From Bacteroidota bacterium (lineage in GTDB: Bacteria > Bacteroidota > Bacteroidia > Flavobacteriales_D > Sanyastnellaceae): a stretch of DNA of 64,000 nt. Position 1 is the first letter of the stretch, and every line of letters starts with the position of its first letter. Both the position numbers and the translations under genes were made by a program. Shown here in pieces: positions 1 through 8,920 of this stretch. The notes below the pieces were generated by a model. The model saw only the letters and a list, made by a program, of their open reading frames with translations, was not told the origin of the DNA and searched no databases. Location: the NCBI GenBank assembly GCA_027622975.1, contig JAQBVN010000001.1, forward strand, positions 152,873 through 216,872. The letters are read 5' to 3'.

Positions 1-486
1 AAATGCCATATCGTTGGCCATGTCTCTGGCGATTTCTGGGTCGGTGTCGAGCACCCGAACTTGAATGGATCCAAACCTCGTCAAACTGGCGCTCACATTG
101 CTGTTGTATGCTTTGGCTAGATCTGCTTTGGCCCCGGGTTCTTGTGGGTTGATGTCGTAGTGGACAAACAGATTGTACTTCTCAATCAGTCGGTTCCGAA
201 TTCGATGAGAATTGAGAATTTGAAGCAATCGTTCGGCATCCTCAGTTTCTCCGTACGACAGCAGGTCATTCTTCTTGGTTTCTTCGAAAAATTGTTCGCC
301 AATGGAATGCTGAGATGTGGCAAACATCACCACGGTGCTTTCGAAGTATTCGTCGAGCATCAGAGACACTGCTGAGGAGCCCAACACGGCGAATGCACCG
401 ACAACGACAAACGTTTTGATGTGCTTGAATAGAAAGACGAGCAAGTGGGTCGATTCCATAGGGGAATCACTTCCGGTTGGGGTCAT
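1..486 (-). CDS. Wzz/GNVR-type polysaccharide chain-length determinant, 5' part only
   Basis: Reading leftward from an ATG at 486 there is an open frame of 162 codons that runs off the window start. The N-terminus is short and polar, then a hydrophobic segment follows (FKHIKTFVVVGAFAVLGSSA), then a periplasmic-looking stretch rich in Glu, Arg and Asn (ERLLQILNSHRIRNRLIEKY). The end of the visible part reads VSLTRFGSIQVRVLDTDPE with one residue difference (SASLTRF), which is the LTRFGSIQVRVLDTDPEIA pattern seen in Wzz-like regulators of O-antigen or exopolysaccharide length. Such proteins sit in the inner membrane and set polymer length. An in-frame ATG at 459 is an alternative start. The gene is divergent from the glycosyltransferase at 590, so both may belong to a surface-polysaccharide cluster to the left. 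The family is assigned from pattern; the C-terminal half is not visible. Confidence 0.7.
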   Translation of the reverse strand, partial: MTPTGSDSPMESTHLLVFLFKHIKTFVVVGAFAVLGSSAVSLMLDEYFESTVVMFATSQHSIGEQFFEETKKNDLLSYGETEDAERLLQILNSHRIRNRLIEKYNLFVHYDINPQEPGAKADLAKAYNSNVSASLTRFGSIQVRVLDTDPEIARDMANDMAF

Positions 487-589
487 GGCCAAGGGAGGTT
501 GTGAATGTTGGGTGCGAAGGTAAACTTTGGGGGTGGTTTGCGGGAACATTCTCCTGACCAAACCCCCACACCGCGATACCTTTGGCGTC

Positions 590-1747
590 ATGGCTCGGAT
601 TGCCCTCAACGGTCGTTTGTTGGTTCCAGGAAAGATGGAAGGCATCGGCATCTTCACGCTGCACTGCCTGAAAGAACTCGTCAAGCTTCGACCCAATGAC
701 ACCTTTTTGCTCCTGGTAGACAGGCCCGACGATGTGTTGTTTCACTTGGGAGACCATGTGGAAGTGCGCCGAATTTGGGTGCCAGGTCGGCGACCTTGGT
801 TGCTTCGACTTTGGTTTGATGCGGCCGTCCCCTTGGTTCTTCGCTCTTGGCGGGCCGACGCTTTTGTGTCTCTTGAGGGGCCCATCTCTTTGGGTATGCC
901 GGGGAATTTCCCCCAGCTTTCGGTCATCCACGATTTGAATTTCGAGCATTGTCCAGAATGGTTGCCTCGGACATGGGCTCGTTACTACCGAGGTATGTTT
1001 CCGCAATTCGCCCGCAAGGCTCACGTTCTCTGCACAGTTTCTGAGGCTTCCAAAAGGGACATTGCCCATCGGTACGGCGTGGAGGCGCAATCGATTCATG
1101 TGATTCCCAACGCGGCATCTTCTGAATTCGTGCCCGTGAAGGATCGAAGGGCGGCCCAAGAAATTCTGTCCAACGGACGGCCCTATTTCTTGTTCGTGGG
1201 ATCGTTGCATCCCCGAAAGAATTTGGAGGGCTTGCTCGAGGCATTTGGCAAGTACTGCTCGAGAGGGGGCGAATGGGATTTGGTCGTGGTTGGTGTTGCC
1301 ATGTGGCCCCAAAGTGAGGAGATTTCAGTCGTCAGCCCCCTCAGGGATGTCGACGTTGAATCCAGGGTTCATTGGGTCGGACGTCTCAACGAGGGAGCGC
1401 TGGCCCAAGCAGTGGGCGGTGCCGAGGCTTTGGTGTTTGTTCCTTGGCTTGAAGGATTTGGGATCCCTGTGGTGGAGGCCATGGCTTCTGGAACGCCTGT
1501 GATTTGCAGCGACACAAGTTCTCTTCCTGAAGTCTGTGGGGGTGCGGCATTTGCCCTCGTGCCACCTGGAGATTCCTCGGAGATTGCTGCGGCCATGATT
1601 GCGTTGGCTCAAGAACCGGAACGCCGAGCAAGGTGCGTTGAAGCTGGCCTTGCAAGGGCAGGGATGTTCAGCTGGACCCAAAGCGGGATGAAGCTCAGCA
1701 CCGCTGTAAACTTGTTGTTGACTTCCTCTCAATCAAGCCATGATTGA
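590..1747 (+). CDS. Glycosyltransferase, GT4 family (GT-B fold)
   Basis: A 385-residue cytoplasmic or membrane-associated glycosyltransferase likely to act in surface polysaccharide or glycan assembly. The N-terminus starts MARIALNGRLL and keeps a Gly-rich donor-fold loop (MEGIGIFTL). The C-terminal half has the GT4 signatures GSLHPRKNLEGLLEAF and the E-x7-E region PWLEGFGIPVVEAMASGTPV, followed by SLPEVCGGAA. The reading frame opens further upstream at 527, but the ATG at 590 begins exactly at the conserved first strand and is preferred. Its stop overlaps the start of rnhB by 8 bp, so the two are probably co-transcribed. The substrate cannot be told from sequence. The divergent Wzz-like gene supports a polysaccharide role by inference. 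Confidence 0.88.
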   Translation: MARIALNGRLLVPGKMEGIGIFTLHCLKELVKLRPNDTFLLLVDRPDDVLFHLGDHVEVRRIWVPGRRPWLLRLWFDAAVPLVLRSWRADAFVSLEGPISLGMPGNFPQLSVIHDLNFEHCPEWLPRTWARYYRGMFPQFARKAHVLCTVSEASKRDIAHRYGVEAQSIHVIPNAASSEFVPVKDRRAAQEILSNGRPYFLFVGSLHPRKNLEGLLEAFGKYCSRGGEWDLVVVGVAMWPQSEEISVVSPLRDVDVESRVHWVGRLNEGALAQAVGGAEALVFVPWLEGFGIPVVEAMASGTPVICSDTSSLPEVCGGAAFALVPPGDSSEIAAAMIALAQEPERRARCVEAGLARAGMFSWTQSGMKLSTAVNLLLTSSQSSHD

Positions 1748-2354
1748 AGAAAACAAGGGTTTGATCACCCAGGTGGTCCGAGGACGCGTCGAAGCAGGAT
1801 GCGACGAAGCAGGGCGTGGATGCCTGGCGGGACCCGTCGTGGCTGCGGCGGTGGTGTTGAAGGCGTCAACCGCGCAGCGCCTCCCCCTGAATGACAGCAA
1901 AAAATTGTCTGTGGCGCAACGCAATGAACTCCGCCGAGCCATTGAAGATCAGGCCATTACATGGTCTGTGGCCTTTGTGAGTCCTGAAGACATTGACAGG
2001 ATGAACATTCTCCAAGCCTCCTTTGAAGCCATGAGACGCGCAGTCCGGGGGTTGGCGGGCAGTCCGGACCATTTGTTGATCGATGGCAACCGCTTCGTTT
2101 CGGCCAAAGACATGCCGCCTCACACGTGCTTTGTCAAGGGAGATGCTCGGGTCGCATCCATTGCAGCGGCTAGCATTTTGGCCAAAACCCACAGGGACGC
2201 CTACATGATGGCAGCCGCCTCCGCCTATCCTGAATATGGCTGGGATCAAAACATGGGATACCCCACCCAAAAGCATCGCACAGCCCTGCTAGTCCATGGA
2301 AATACGCCCTTGCACAGGCGGACCTTCACATGGCAACCACCCACCTTGTTTTAG
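1740..2354 (+). CDS. rnhB: Ribonuclease HII
   Basis: A 204-residue RNase HII, which cleaves the RNA strand of RNA-DNA hybrids and initiates removal of misincorporated ribonucleotides. The hallmark GCDEAGRGCLAGPVVAAAVV carries the first catalytic Asp-Glu pair. A second acidic site lies in LLIDGNRF, and ASILAKTHRD matches the conserved C-terminal motif. Length is normal for the family. The ATG overlaps the end of the glycosyltransferase gene by 8 bp, which supports this start and translational coupling. Identification is firm. Confidence 0.95.
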   Translation: MIEENKGLITQVVRGRVEAGCDEAGRGCLAGPVVAAAVVLKASTAQRLPLNDSKKLSVAQRNELRRAIEDQAITWSVAFVSPEDIDRMNILQASFEAMRRAVRGLAGSPDHLLIDGNRFVSAKDMPPHTCFVKGDARVASIAAASILAKTHRDAYMMAAASAYPEYGWDQNMGYPTQKHRTALLVHGNTPLHRRTFTWQPPTLF

Positions 2355-2525
2355 CCTTGGTTTTTGGTGACTGGGGTGCGGAGTGTTTCATTCACGCCTC
2401 AAGCCAGGGTTTGAATGGTGTGTCATCAAGGGAGTGTCAATTTCGTGTGAAATCTTGGTTGAATGCCTTGTTTTGGCCTAGGAATGAGTAATTTCACCCG
2501 TCCAAAACCCTTTAAAGTCAACCCC

Positions 2526-5500
2526 ATGCGTATTATGACTCGGCTTCTTGCCTTCGCATCCATTTCCTTTGGAATGACCCAATCATTCGCCCAATGTGAG
2601 AACCTTTTCTTCTCCGAGGCGGCTGAGGGCTCCTCCAACAACAAGTACCTGGAAATTTACAACCCCACCGCATCCACTGTGGATTTGACGGGTTATGCTT
2701 TCCCCAGTGTTTCCAATGCACCTGACAATGGTGCTGGGAATTATGATTTTTGGAATGAATTCCCAGCAGGAGCGAGCGTTGAGCCAGGCGATGTGTACAT
2801 CATTGCCCATCCGTCAGCTAATCCGAGCATCCTCGAGTTTGCCGACCTGACTTTCACATTCCTGTCCAATGGTGATGACGGATTCATTCTCGTTCAAGGG
2901 GACACGGCGAGCTTCGTGCAGATTGATGCCGTTGGTGATTGGAATGGCGATCCAGGAACAGGATGGGATGTGGCAGGGGTGGCAGCGGGTACGGCCAACC
3001 ACACCCTTGTGCGGAAGTCGACGGTCAGTTCTGGCAACGGAGGTGATTGGATGACCAGCGCGGGCACCACAGCTGAAGACAGTGAGTGGATTGTCCTGGA
3101 CAATGATGATTGGACCAACCTCGACGCCCATGAATTCTTGGGTTGTGGTGCGCTCGCAGAGGGGTGCACGAACCCTGCAGCCATCAACTACGATCCGTCA
3201 GCTCTCTTGGATGATGGTAGCTGCAATTTTGACAATCCTTGCAATGTGGAGGGCGTGGTTGTCGAAGCCTCAAGCTACCAATTTGTTCCTGCTGACTTGA
3301 CCATTGATGTAGGCCAAACGGTGGTTTTCTCCAACCTCGGAGGCAACCACAATGCCAATGGAGACATCGACACCCAAACGGGCTCTTCTTTTGGAAACCC
3401 CGAAGCGTTTTACTTTGATCCCATCGTGGGAGCAGCGGGAGGTGTTTGCATTGGTTCTCACACGTTCAACGTTCCCGGAGTGTACACGTACGATTGCTCT
3501 GTGGGTTCTCACGCGGCCTTGGGCATGGTGGGTACCATCACCGTGGGTCAGGGGGGATGCACCAATGCGGCCTCTCCCAACTACGATGCATCAGCGGATT
3601 ACAATGACGGCTCGTGCATTGAAGTGTCTTTGACGTCCATTGCCGACATTCAGTTGGGCCAAGAAACGGCTGTGTTCACGGACTCGGTCGTTGTGACCAG
3701 TGGTGTGGTGACGGGGGTGTTTGGAAGCAATGTGAGCATTCAAGACGGACAAGGTGCCTACAGTGGCATGTGGCTCTTTGGGCCTGATGTGCCTGTCCAA
3801 GTCGGAGATTTGATTGAGGCCACGGGTGCGGTGACCGAGTACTTCGGCAAAACCCAAATCTCGACCCCTGCCGTGGTGATTCTCAGCCAAGGCAACGCAT
3901 TGCCAACACCCGAGTCACTCGGCACGTTGGAGTCTGGAGCAGAAGCTTGGGAGGGCGTGTTGGTGGAAGTCACTGGTGGGGTAGTCAATCCAAGCCTTGG
4001 TTTTGGCGAATGGTCTTTGTCAGATGGCACTGGCGAGGTTGCTGTGGACGATGCCGGATACGATGCCATTGGTGCAGGATTGGTTGGCCTTGGCAACACG
4101 TTGCAAGTGACGGGTCCCATGGATTACACGTTCTCTGCATTCAAAGTCCAGCCACGAAGTGCCAACGACGTGCTTTTGTACGGTTGCACCACGCAAGGGG
4201 CAGTCAACTACAATGAGTTGGCCTCTCTGGACGATGGCAGCTGTTTGTACGAGGGTGGGGAGTGCAGCGTGTTCATTTCAGAATACGCCGAAGGTTCTTC
4301 AAACAACAAATACATGGAGCTCTTCAACCCAACATCCTCACCCATTTTCTTGGATGAGTACACCTTTGGGAACTGCTCCAACGGATGTGACGCCCTCGGC
4401 TCAGCATCTTCCATCACCGGAAACGTCGATTATTGGACGTTCAATTTCCCAGCAGGTTCTCAAATCGCCCCTGGAGGAACGTTCATCGTGGCACACCCCG
4501 CTGCCGATGCATTGATTTTGGCTCAGGCGGACATGACCTACACCTATTTGAGCAATGGTGACGACACCTATGTCTTGGCCAAAATTGCGGGAGGCGACAC
4601 CACCGTGGTTGACATCATTGGAAACCTCGGCCCAGATCCGGGCAGTGGTTTTGCCGTTGCCGGTGTGCTGAACGCCACCCAAAATGCCACCCTTGTTCGG
4701 AAGCCTAGTGTCAGCCAAGGCAATGCCGGTGATTGGGCCATGAGTGCTGGAACCAATGAGATTGACTCCGAGTGGATCATCAATCCTCAGGACGATTGGA
4801 CCAACCTCGGAATTCACACTTTCCAAGGAGCCTGTGCCGCCGACAACACCGGATGCACGGACCCTGGTGCTGTCAACTACGATGCTTCTGCCACGGAGGA
4901 TGATGGCTCGTGCATCTTCATTCCCAACTTGACCATTCAAGAAATTCACCAAGGCAATTTCTCAGGACAGGTGGTGACTTCGGGAATCGTGACAGGTGTG
5001 TACGCCAACAACAGTGCTTTGGCAGGACAGCCTTCCTATGCCATTCAAAACGCCAACGGTCCTTTCTCTGCCATTTGGGTGATTGGTTCTGGTGTGTCTG
5101 TAGGAGATCAGGTTGAAGTAGCGGGAAGCGTGAGTGTTGTCTACGGTCTTCGTCAGATTTTGTCAGCAGTTCCCACAATTCAATCCTCAGGCAATGCCCT
5201 GCCCACGGCAGAAAGCCTTGCGCCTTCAGCCATCAATGATGAGCAGTGGGAAAGCGTGTTGGTGGAGATCACCGGAGAAATGGCGAGCTTGAACGCCACG
5301 TATGGGGAGTGGCTGTTGAGTGACGGTGTGGGCACCGGTATGGTGGCCGCTTTGGGTTACAATGCAATCAATGACAGTATCGATGTTGCCGGAGTCATGA
5401 TGCCCGTGGTCGAGGTAGGCGCGAACTATCGTGTGACCGGCCCCAATTTCTTCAGCTACAACAATTGGAAATTGACTCCGCGCACTGCGGAAGACGTCGT

Positions 5501-6551
5501 GCGGATTGGATGCACGGATTCGTCGTTCCCCAATTACGATGCACTTGCTTCCGAGGACGATGGCTCTTGTGCCAATGTTTCAGGATGCACGAATCCCGAT
5601 GCGGACAATTACGATCCGTCGGCCACCCTCGATGACGGATCATGCGTAATCACCGGTTGCACAGATCCGGCCGCGTTGAACTACAACGTCAACACCACCT
5701 TGGAGGACAACACGACGTGCTACTATACTTTGCCGAGCATCATCATCAACGAGATTCACTACAATCCTTGTGGTTTGCAAGGAGATGACTTCGACTACGA
5801 ATTCGTGGAGTTGTTGAACATTGGTGATTTGGCAGCGGATCTTTCTGGATTTGAATTCTACAACACCGCAGGTGGTTTGGATCAGTTGGGTTTGACGTTC
5901 CCTGAGGGAACCAGCATCGCTGCTGGAGAATTCATCGTGCTGACTGTGTCTGCAGCTGGAACCTCGAATTACAGCGGCAATGGATACCAAGTGTTCCAGT
6001 TGGATCAGGGCAATTTCAGCAACTCTGGTGAAGCCCTTTCTTTGCGCGACGGATTTGGCAACGTGGTGAACGCTGTGACGTATGCCACGTCTGGTGTTTG
6101 GCCTTCCTCTGCACAAGGAATCTTGGGCTTCAACTGGATTGACAGTCCCAACGGCGGATGTGCCACGTTGGAATACATCCCTGAAATTCTGGCTGCGTAC
6201 CTGAACACACCAGTCGGCAATGGCAACGATTTTGGCGGAAACTGGCAAGCGTCATGGGTCTTCGATGGAACCCCAGGTGCGGCCAACAGTTCTGCCTTTG
6301 GCTGCAACAACCCCAATGCTTGCAACTTCAACAGCAACGCCCTCTTGGGAGATCCAACACAATGCACCTTCGATTGTTTTGGATGCACTTACCCTGAGGC
6401 CGACAACTTCACAGCTGGGGCCACCCAAGACAATGGCTCCTGCACGTTCACCTCGGCCAACCCATGTCCTGCGGACCTCAATGCCGACGGATCTGTGACA
6501 ACGGCGGACTTGCTGATTTTCCTCGTCGATTTCGGAGGTACCTGCCTCTAA
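2526..6551 (+). CDS. Large secreted multidomain protein: lamin-tail, cupredoxin and OB-fold-like domains
   Basis: 1341 residues from an ATG that begins a clear signal peptide (MRIMTRLLAFASISFG, then SFAQ). Visible order: lamin-tail-like domain (about 20-230), cupredoxin-like domain (237-345), OB-fold-like domain (366-550), second lamin-tail domain (576-773), second OB-fold-like domain (796-993), third lamin-tail domain (1068-1251), then a C-terminal dockerin/EF-hand-like segment ADLNADGSVTTADLL. Nine short GCTxPxAxNYxxxAxxDDGSC modules act as spacers. The cupredoxin keeps an upstream His (GGNHN) and Cys-x4-His-x4-Met (CSVGSHAALGM), the ligands of a type 1 copper site. Lamin-tail plus OB domains are known in extracellular nucleases, but I see no nuclease catalytic domain. 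No standard type A or B sorting domain is evident. The protein is probably exported and surface-attached; function unknown. A strong terminator follows. Confidence 0.88.
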   Translation: MRIMTRLLAFASISFGMTQSFAQCENLFFSEAAEGSSNNKYLEIYNPTASTVDLTGYAFPSVSNAPDNGAGNYDFWNEFPAGASVEPGDVYIIAHPSANPSILEFADLTFTFLSNGDDGFILVQGDTASFVQIDAVGDWNGDPGTGWDVAGVAAGTANHTLVRKSTVSSGNGGDWMTSAGTTAEDSEWIVLDNDDWTNLDAHEFLGCGALAEGCTNPAAINYDPSALLDDGSCNFDNPCNVEGVVVEASSYQFVPADLTIDVGQTVVFSNLGGNHNANGDIDTQTGSSFGNPEAFYFDPIVGAAGGVCIGSHTFNVPGVYTYDCSVGSHAALGMVGTITVGQGGCTNAASPNYDASADYNDGSCIEVSLTSIADIQLGQETAVFTDSVVVTSGVVTGVFGSNVSIQDGQGAYSGMWLFGPDVPVQVGDLIEATGAVTEYFGKTQISTPAVVILSQGNALPTPESLGTLESGAEAWEGVLVEVTGGVVNPSLGFGEWSLSDGTGEVAVDDAGYDAIGAGLVGLGNTLQVTGPMDYTFSAFKVQPRSANDVLLYGCTTQGAVNYNELASLDDGSCLYEGGECSVFISEYAEGSSNNKYMELFNPTSSPIFLDEYTFGNCSNGCDALGSASSITGNVDYWTFNFPAGSQIAPGGTFIVAHPAADALILAQADMTYTYLSNGDDTYVLAKIAGGDTTVVDIIGNLGPDPGSGFAVAGVLNATQNATLVRKPSVSQGNAGDWAMSAGTNEIDSEWIINPQDDWTNLGIHTFQGACAADNTGCTDPGAVNYDASATEDDGSCIFIPNLTIQEIHQGNFSGQVVTSGIVTGVYANNSALAGQPSYAIQNANGPFSAIWVIGSGVSVGDQVEVAGSVSVVYGLRQILSAVPTIQSSGNALPTAESLAPSAINDEQWESVLVEITGEMASLNATYGEWLLSDGVGTGMVAALGYNAINDSIDVAGVMMPVVEVGANYRVTGPNFFSYNNWKLTPRTAEDVVRIGCTDSSFPNYDALASEDDGSCANVSGCTNPDADNYDPSATLDDGSCVITGCTDPAALNYNVNTTLEDNTTCYYTLPSIIINEIHYNPCGLQGDDFDYEFVELLNIGDLAADLSGFEFYNTAGGLDQLGLTFPEGTSIAAGEFIVLTVSAAGTSNYSGNGYQVFQLDQGNFSNSGEALSLRDGFGNVVNAVTYATSGVWPSSAQGILGFNWIDSPNGGCATLEYIPEILAAYLNTPVGNGNDFGGNWQASWVFDGTPGAANSSAFGCNNPNACNFNSNALLGDPTQCTFDCFGCTYPEADNFTAGATQDNGSCTFTSANPCPADLNADGSVTTADLLIFLVDFGGTCL

Positions 6552-6574
6552 TCGCAAAGGGCCACAAAATATCG

Positions 6575-6605
6575 AGAAGGGCGCCCATGCGGCGCCCTTC
6601 TTTTA
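6575..6605 (+). terminator. Rho-independent terminator
   Basis: An 11-bp GC-rich perfect stem, AGAAGGGCGCC paired with GGCGCCCTTCT, closes a 5-nt loop (CATGC) and is followed by TTTAT. It lies 23 bp after the stop of the large secreted protein and ends that transcript before the Na/Pi cotransporter gene. Confidence 0.88.
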
Positions 6606-6633
6606 TCTTCCCCTCCCAAACGCAACGAGTGGC

Positions 6634-8313
6634 ATGATTTGGATCAAGTGGTTGTTGAGCATATTGGGGGGACTGGCGGTCTTCCTGTTTGGCATGCGCA
6701 CCTTGAGCGATGCCATACGTCGTGTGTCCGCAACGTCGTTCCGGGAATTTTTAAGTAGCATCACCAAGAGCACTTGGGTGGGCACCTTGACGGGGCTCTT
6801 TGTCACGAGCTTGCTTCAATCGTCGTCTGCTGTGACCGTGACTTTGGTCAGTCTGGTGAATGCTGGATTGCTCACGGTTCGAGAATCTGTCGGGGTCTTG
6901 TTGGGGGCCAACATCGGGACGACCATCACTGCGTGGCTGATTGTGTTGTCGCTTGGAGGATTTTCGCTCAGCGACATGGCCCTTCCCATTGCCGGTCTGG
7001 CCGTCCCTTTGTTGTTGATGGAGCGGAGGGTGTCAAGGCAGGTGGCCAACATGATGATCGGGTTTGCCCTTCTTTTCATTGGATTGAATCTGCTCAAAGG
7101 ACAAATGGAAGTGCTGGGTGCCCGCGAGCTGTTCACGTCTATTTTTCCCGAAGGCAGAGGAGGACTCAAGAACAACTTGGTGTTTCTTCTTCTCGGCGCC
7201 TCCCTGACAGCATTGATTCAATCCTCCAGTGCAGCCACCGCCCTGACTTTGGCAGCCATGGTGTCGGGCTTGATTGGTTTGGAAAGCGCCTTGGCCATGG
7301 TTCTGGGCGAGAACATTGGGACGACCCTGACGGCCAATCTCGCCGCAGTTGTGGGAAATCGCGCTTCGAAGCGCGTGGCTCGAATTCATTTCCTGATCAA
7401 TTCCTTGGGTTCGTTGTGGATGATTGGTCTCGTTCCGTTCATGGCTGAGATGCTCAGCACGCTTTTTTCGGGGGTCGAATCCTTGGAGGTGCGAAATGGT
7501 TATGTGTTGGCGATGTTCCACACCACCTTCAACGTGATCAACGCACTGATGCTTGGATTGGGGATAGACACCTTGATCAATTTTTCCAAAAAATTGGTTT
7601 GGGTTGAAGACAATGACATGGAGCAAGACACCGGTCCATCTGCCATTCCGGGCCGGATTGTCGATGCGGAATTCAGCCTTGAAGAGATTCGAAGCGACAT
7701 GCGCAGAAGTGGCGGGATTTTGAAGCGGATGGTCAATGCATTGGAAGAACTCATGGGAGTGTTGGACCCCACAGAGCGCGAAGACATTCTCAATCATTTG
7801 GCCAAGTGGGAGGAGCGAACAGATCGGTTGGAGCAGACCATCGCTGCCAAATTGTCGGCAGTGACTCAATTGGAACTCAGCCCAGCCTTGGGAGCACGTG
7901 TGGCGGCTCTTTCGTCGATCAATCCTGATTTGGAACGCGTGGGAGATATGCTCTTGAACATGGGGTGGCAACTTGACACCAAGGAGCGCAATGGCGTGTA
8001 TTTCTTGCCGCGACAGAGAGGAAATGTGATTCAGATGTTTGGACTGTTGAGAGAGGCCATCCAAGTCATGGACAACCAGCTCAAGGCAGATCATGTGGAT
8101 TTGGATGCGGTGGCAGAGGTGGAAGGGAAAATCAATTCCTTGCGAAACCAACTGCGCGAAAGGCACTTGAAGGATGTGGAACGGGGCAAGTATCCGGCTT
8201 CCAGTGGTGTTCTCTACTCGGAATTGATCACCTCGTTGGAAGAGTGTGGGGACCGCATTGCACATGTGAGTGCCCAACTCGCAGAAGGTGCCCGAGTTGC
8301 CAAGAGACCTTGA
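6634..8313 (+). CDS. Na+/phosphate cotransporter with C-terminal PhoU-like domain (NptA/PNaS family)
   Basis: A 559-residue inner-membrane protein that probably imports (or balances) phosphate with sodium. Two inverted repeats carry the family signatures: QSSSAVTVTLVSL with GANIGTTITAW in the first, and QSSSAATALTLAAM with GENIGTTLTANLA in the second. About nine hydrophobic segments fill residues 1-310. Residues about 345-555 are soluble, helical and charged, as in the PhoU-like regulatory tail of this family. Start ATG is at the first hydrophobic segment (MIWIKWLLSILGG). It sits alone between a terminator and a convergent lipoprotein gene. A second phosphate-transporter-like protein (10063) and a polyphosphate polymerase (23172) are nearby. 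Confidence 0.93.
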   Translation: MIWIKWLLSILGGLAVFLFGMRTLSDAIRRVSATSFREFLSSITKSTWVGTLTGLFVTSLLQSSSAVTVTLVSLVNAGLLTVRESVGVLLGANIGTTITAWLIVLSLGGFSLSDMALPIAGLAVPLLLMERRVSRQVANMMIGFALLFIGLNLLKGQMEVLGARELFTSIFPEGRGGLKNNLVFLLLGASLTALIQSSSAATALTLAAMVSGLIGLESALAMVLGENIGTTLTANLAAVVGNRASKRVARIHFLINSLGSLWMIGLVPFMAEMLSTLFSGVESLEVRNGYVLAMFHTTFNVINALMLGLGIDTLINFSKKLVWVEDNDMEQDTGPSAIPGRIVDAEFSLEEIRSDMRRSGGILKRMVNALEELMGVLDPTEREDILNHLAKWEERTDRLEQTIAAKLSAVTQLELSPALGARVAALSSINPDLERVGDMLLNMGWQLDTKERNGVYFLPRQRGNVIQMFGLLREAIQVMDNQLKADHVDLDAVAEVEGKINSLRNQLRERHLKDVERGKYPASSGVLYSELITSLEECGDRIAHVSAQLAEGARVAKRP

Positions 8314-8361
8314 GTCGCTGCGACTGCGAGTGCCAAACCGATAGGTGTCGGTAGGGTGGGA

Positions 8362-8871
8362 CTATGGCGTGGCCAGTCCCGGCGTCCACACTTGGTTGGA
8401 TGAATTCAAATCGCGGTCCCATAGCACCCAACCAAAGCGCACAGAGTCGGCGTTTGATCCTGCCAAATACCAAGTGTTCAAGGCCAACGTGATCTCGCCA
8501 TCCAGAGCGGGACTTGACCCAGTGGGTTGGGCTTGCGGAACGCGGTACGAGTAAGGCACAAGCAGGGTTGGTGTGACCCAACCTTCGGATGTCCACTCTT
8601 GGTAAGTGCCCACCAGATTGAAATGATGTTCACAGGAAGAACAAAATGGGGGAAGGGTGTCGGATTGGGACAATCCGACGTTGCCATCTCCATCCGTGAA
8701 TGCCAATACCAAGGTTGCGTCTCCGGCGGGCGCCACGTCAAAAGAAACGAAGGCAATCGTCGGTTCATCAGGGAACACTGGATGGGGCAAGCATCCTGCC
8801 ATGGTGAGAATCCCTGCGGCCAGGGCCCACATGCTGAGAAATCCAACCCTTGAAATGCCCGGGGCCAACAT
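8362..8871 (-). CDS. Hypothetical lipoprotein
   Basis: 169 residues with an N-terminal signal and a plausible lipobox (ILTMAGC, Cys at residue 27), so probably a lipid-anchored envelope protein. The mature part contains AFTDGDGNVGLSQSDT, a small Asp-rich turn seen in Bacteroidota immunoglobulin-like lipoproteins, and two Cys separated by two residues (FCSSC). I do not recognise a named family. An ATG at residue 14 would give a more compact signal peptide. It is convergent with the Na/Pi cotransporter (48 bp gap) and divergent from the LuxE-like gene. Confidence 0.68.
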   Translation of the reverse strand: MLAPGISRVGFLSMWALAAGILTMAGCLPHPVFPDEPTIAFVSFDVAPAGDATLVLAFTDGDGNVGLSQSDTLPPFCSSCEHHFNLVGTYQEWTSEGWVTPTLLVPYSYRVPQAQPTGSSPALDGEITLALNTWYLAGSNADSVRFGWVLWDRDLNSSNQVWTPGLATP

Positions 8872-8920
8872 GAATCAAAACTACGGAGAAGGAGGATGTC
8901 TTCCGAACTTGCAGCACGAG

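Noticed and set aside
467..1312. Long minus-strand open frame opposite the glycosyltransferase
   Set aside because: It is antisense to a gene with clear GT4 motifs and its protein has no recognisable domain and an atypical composition.
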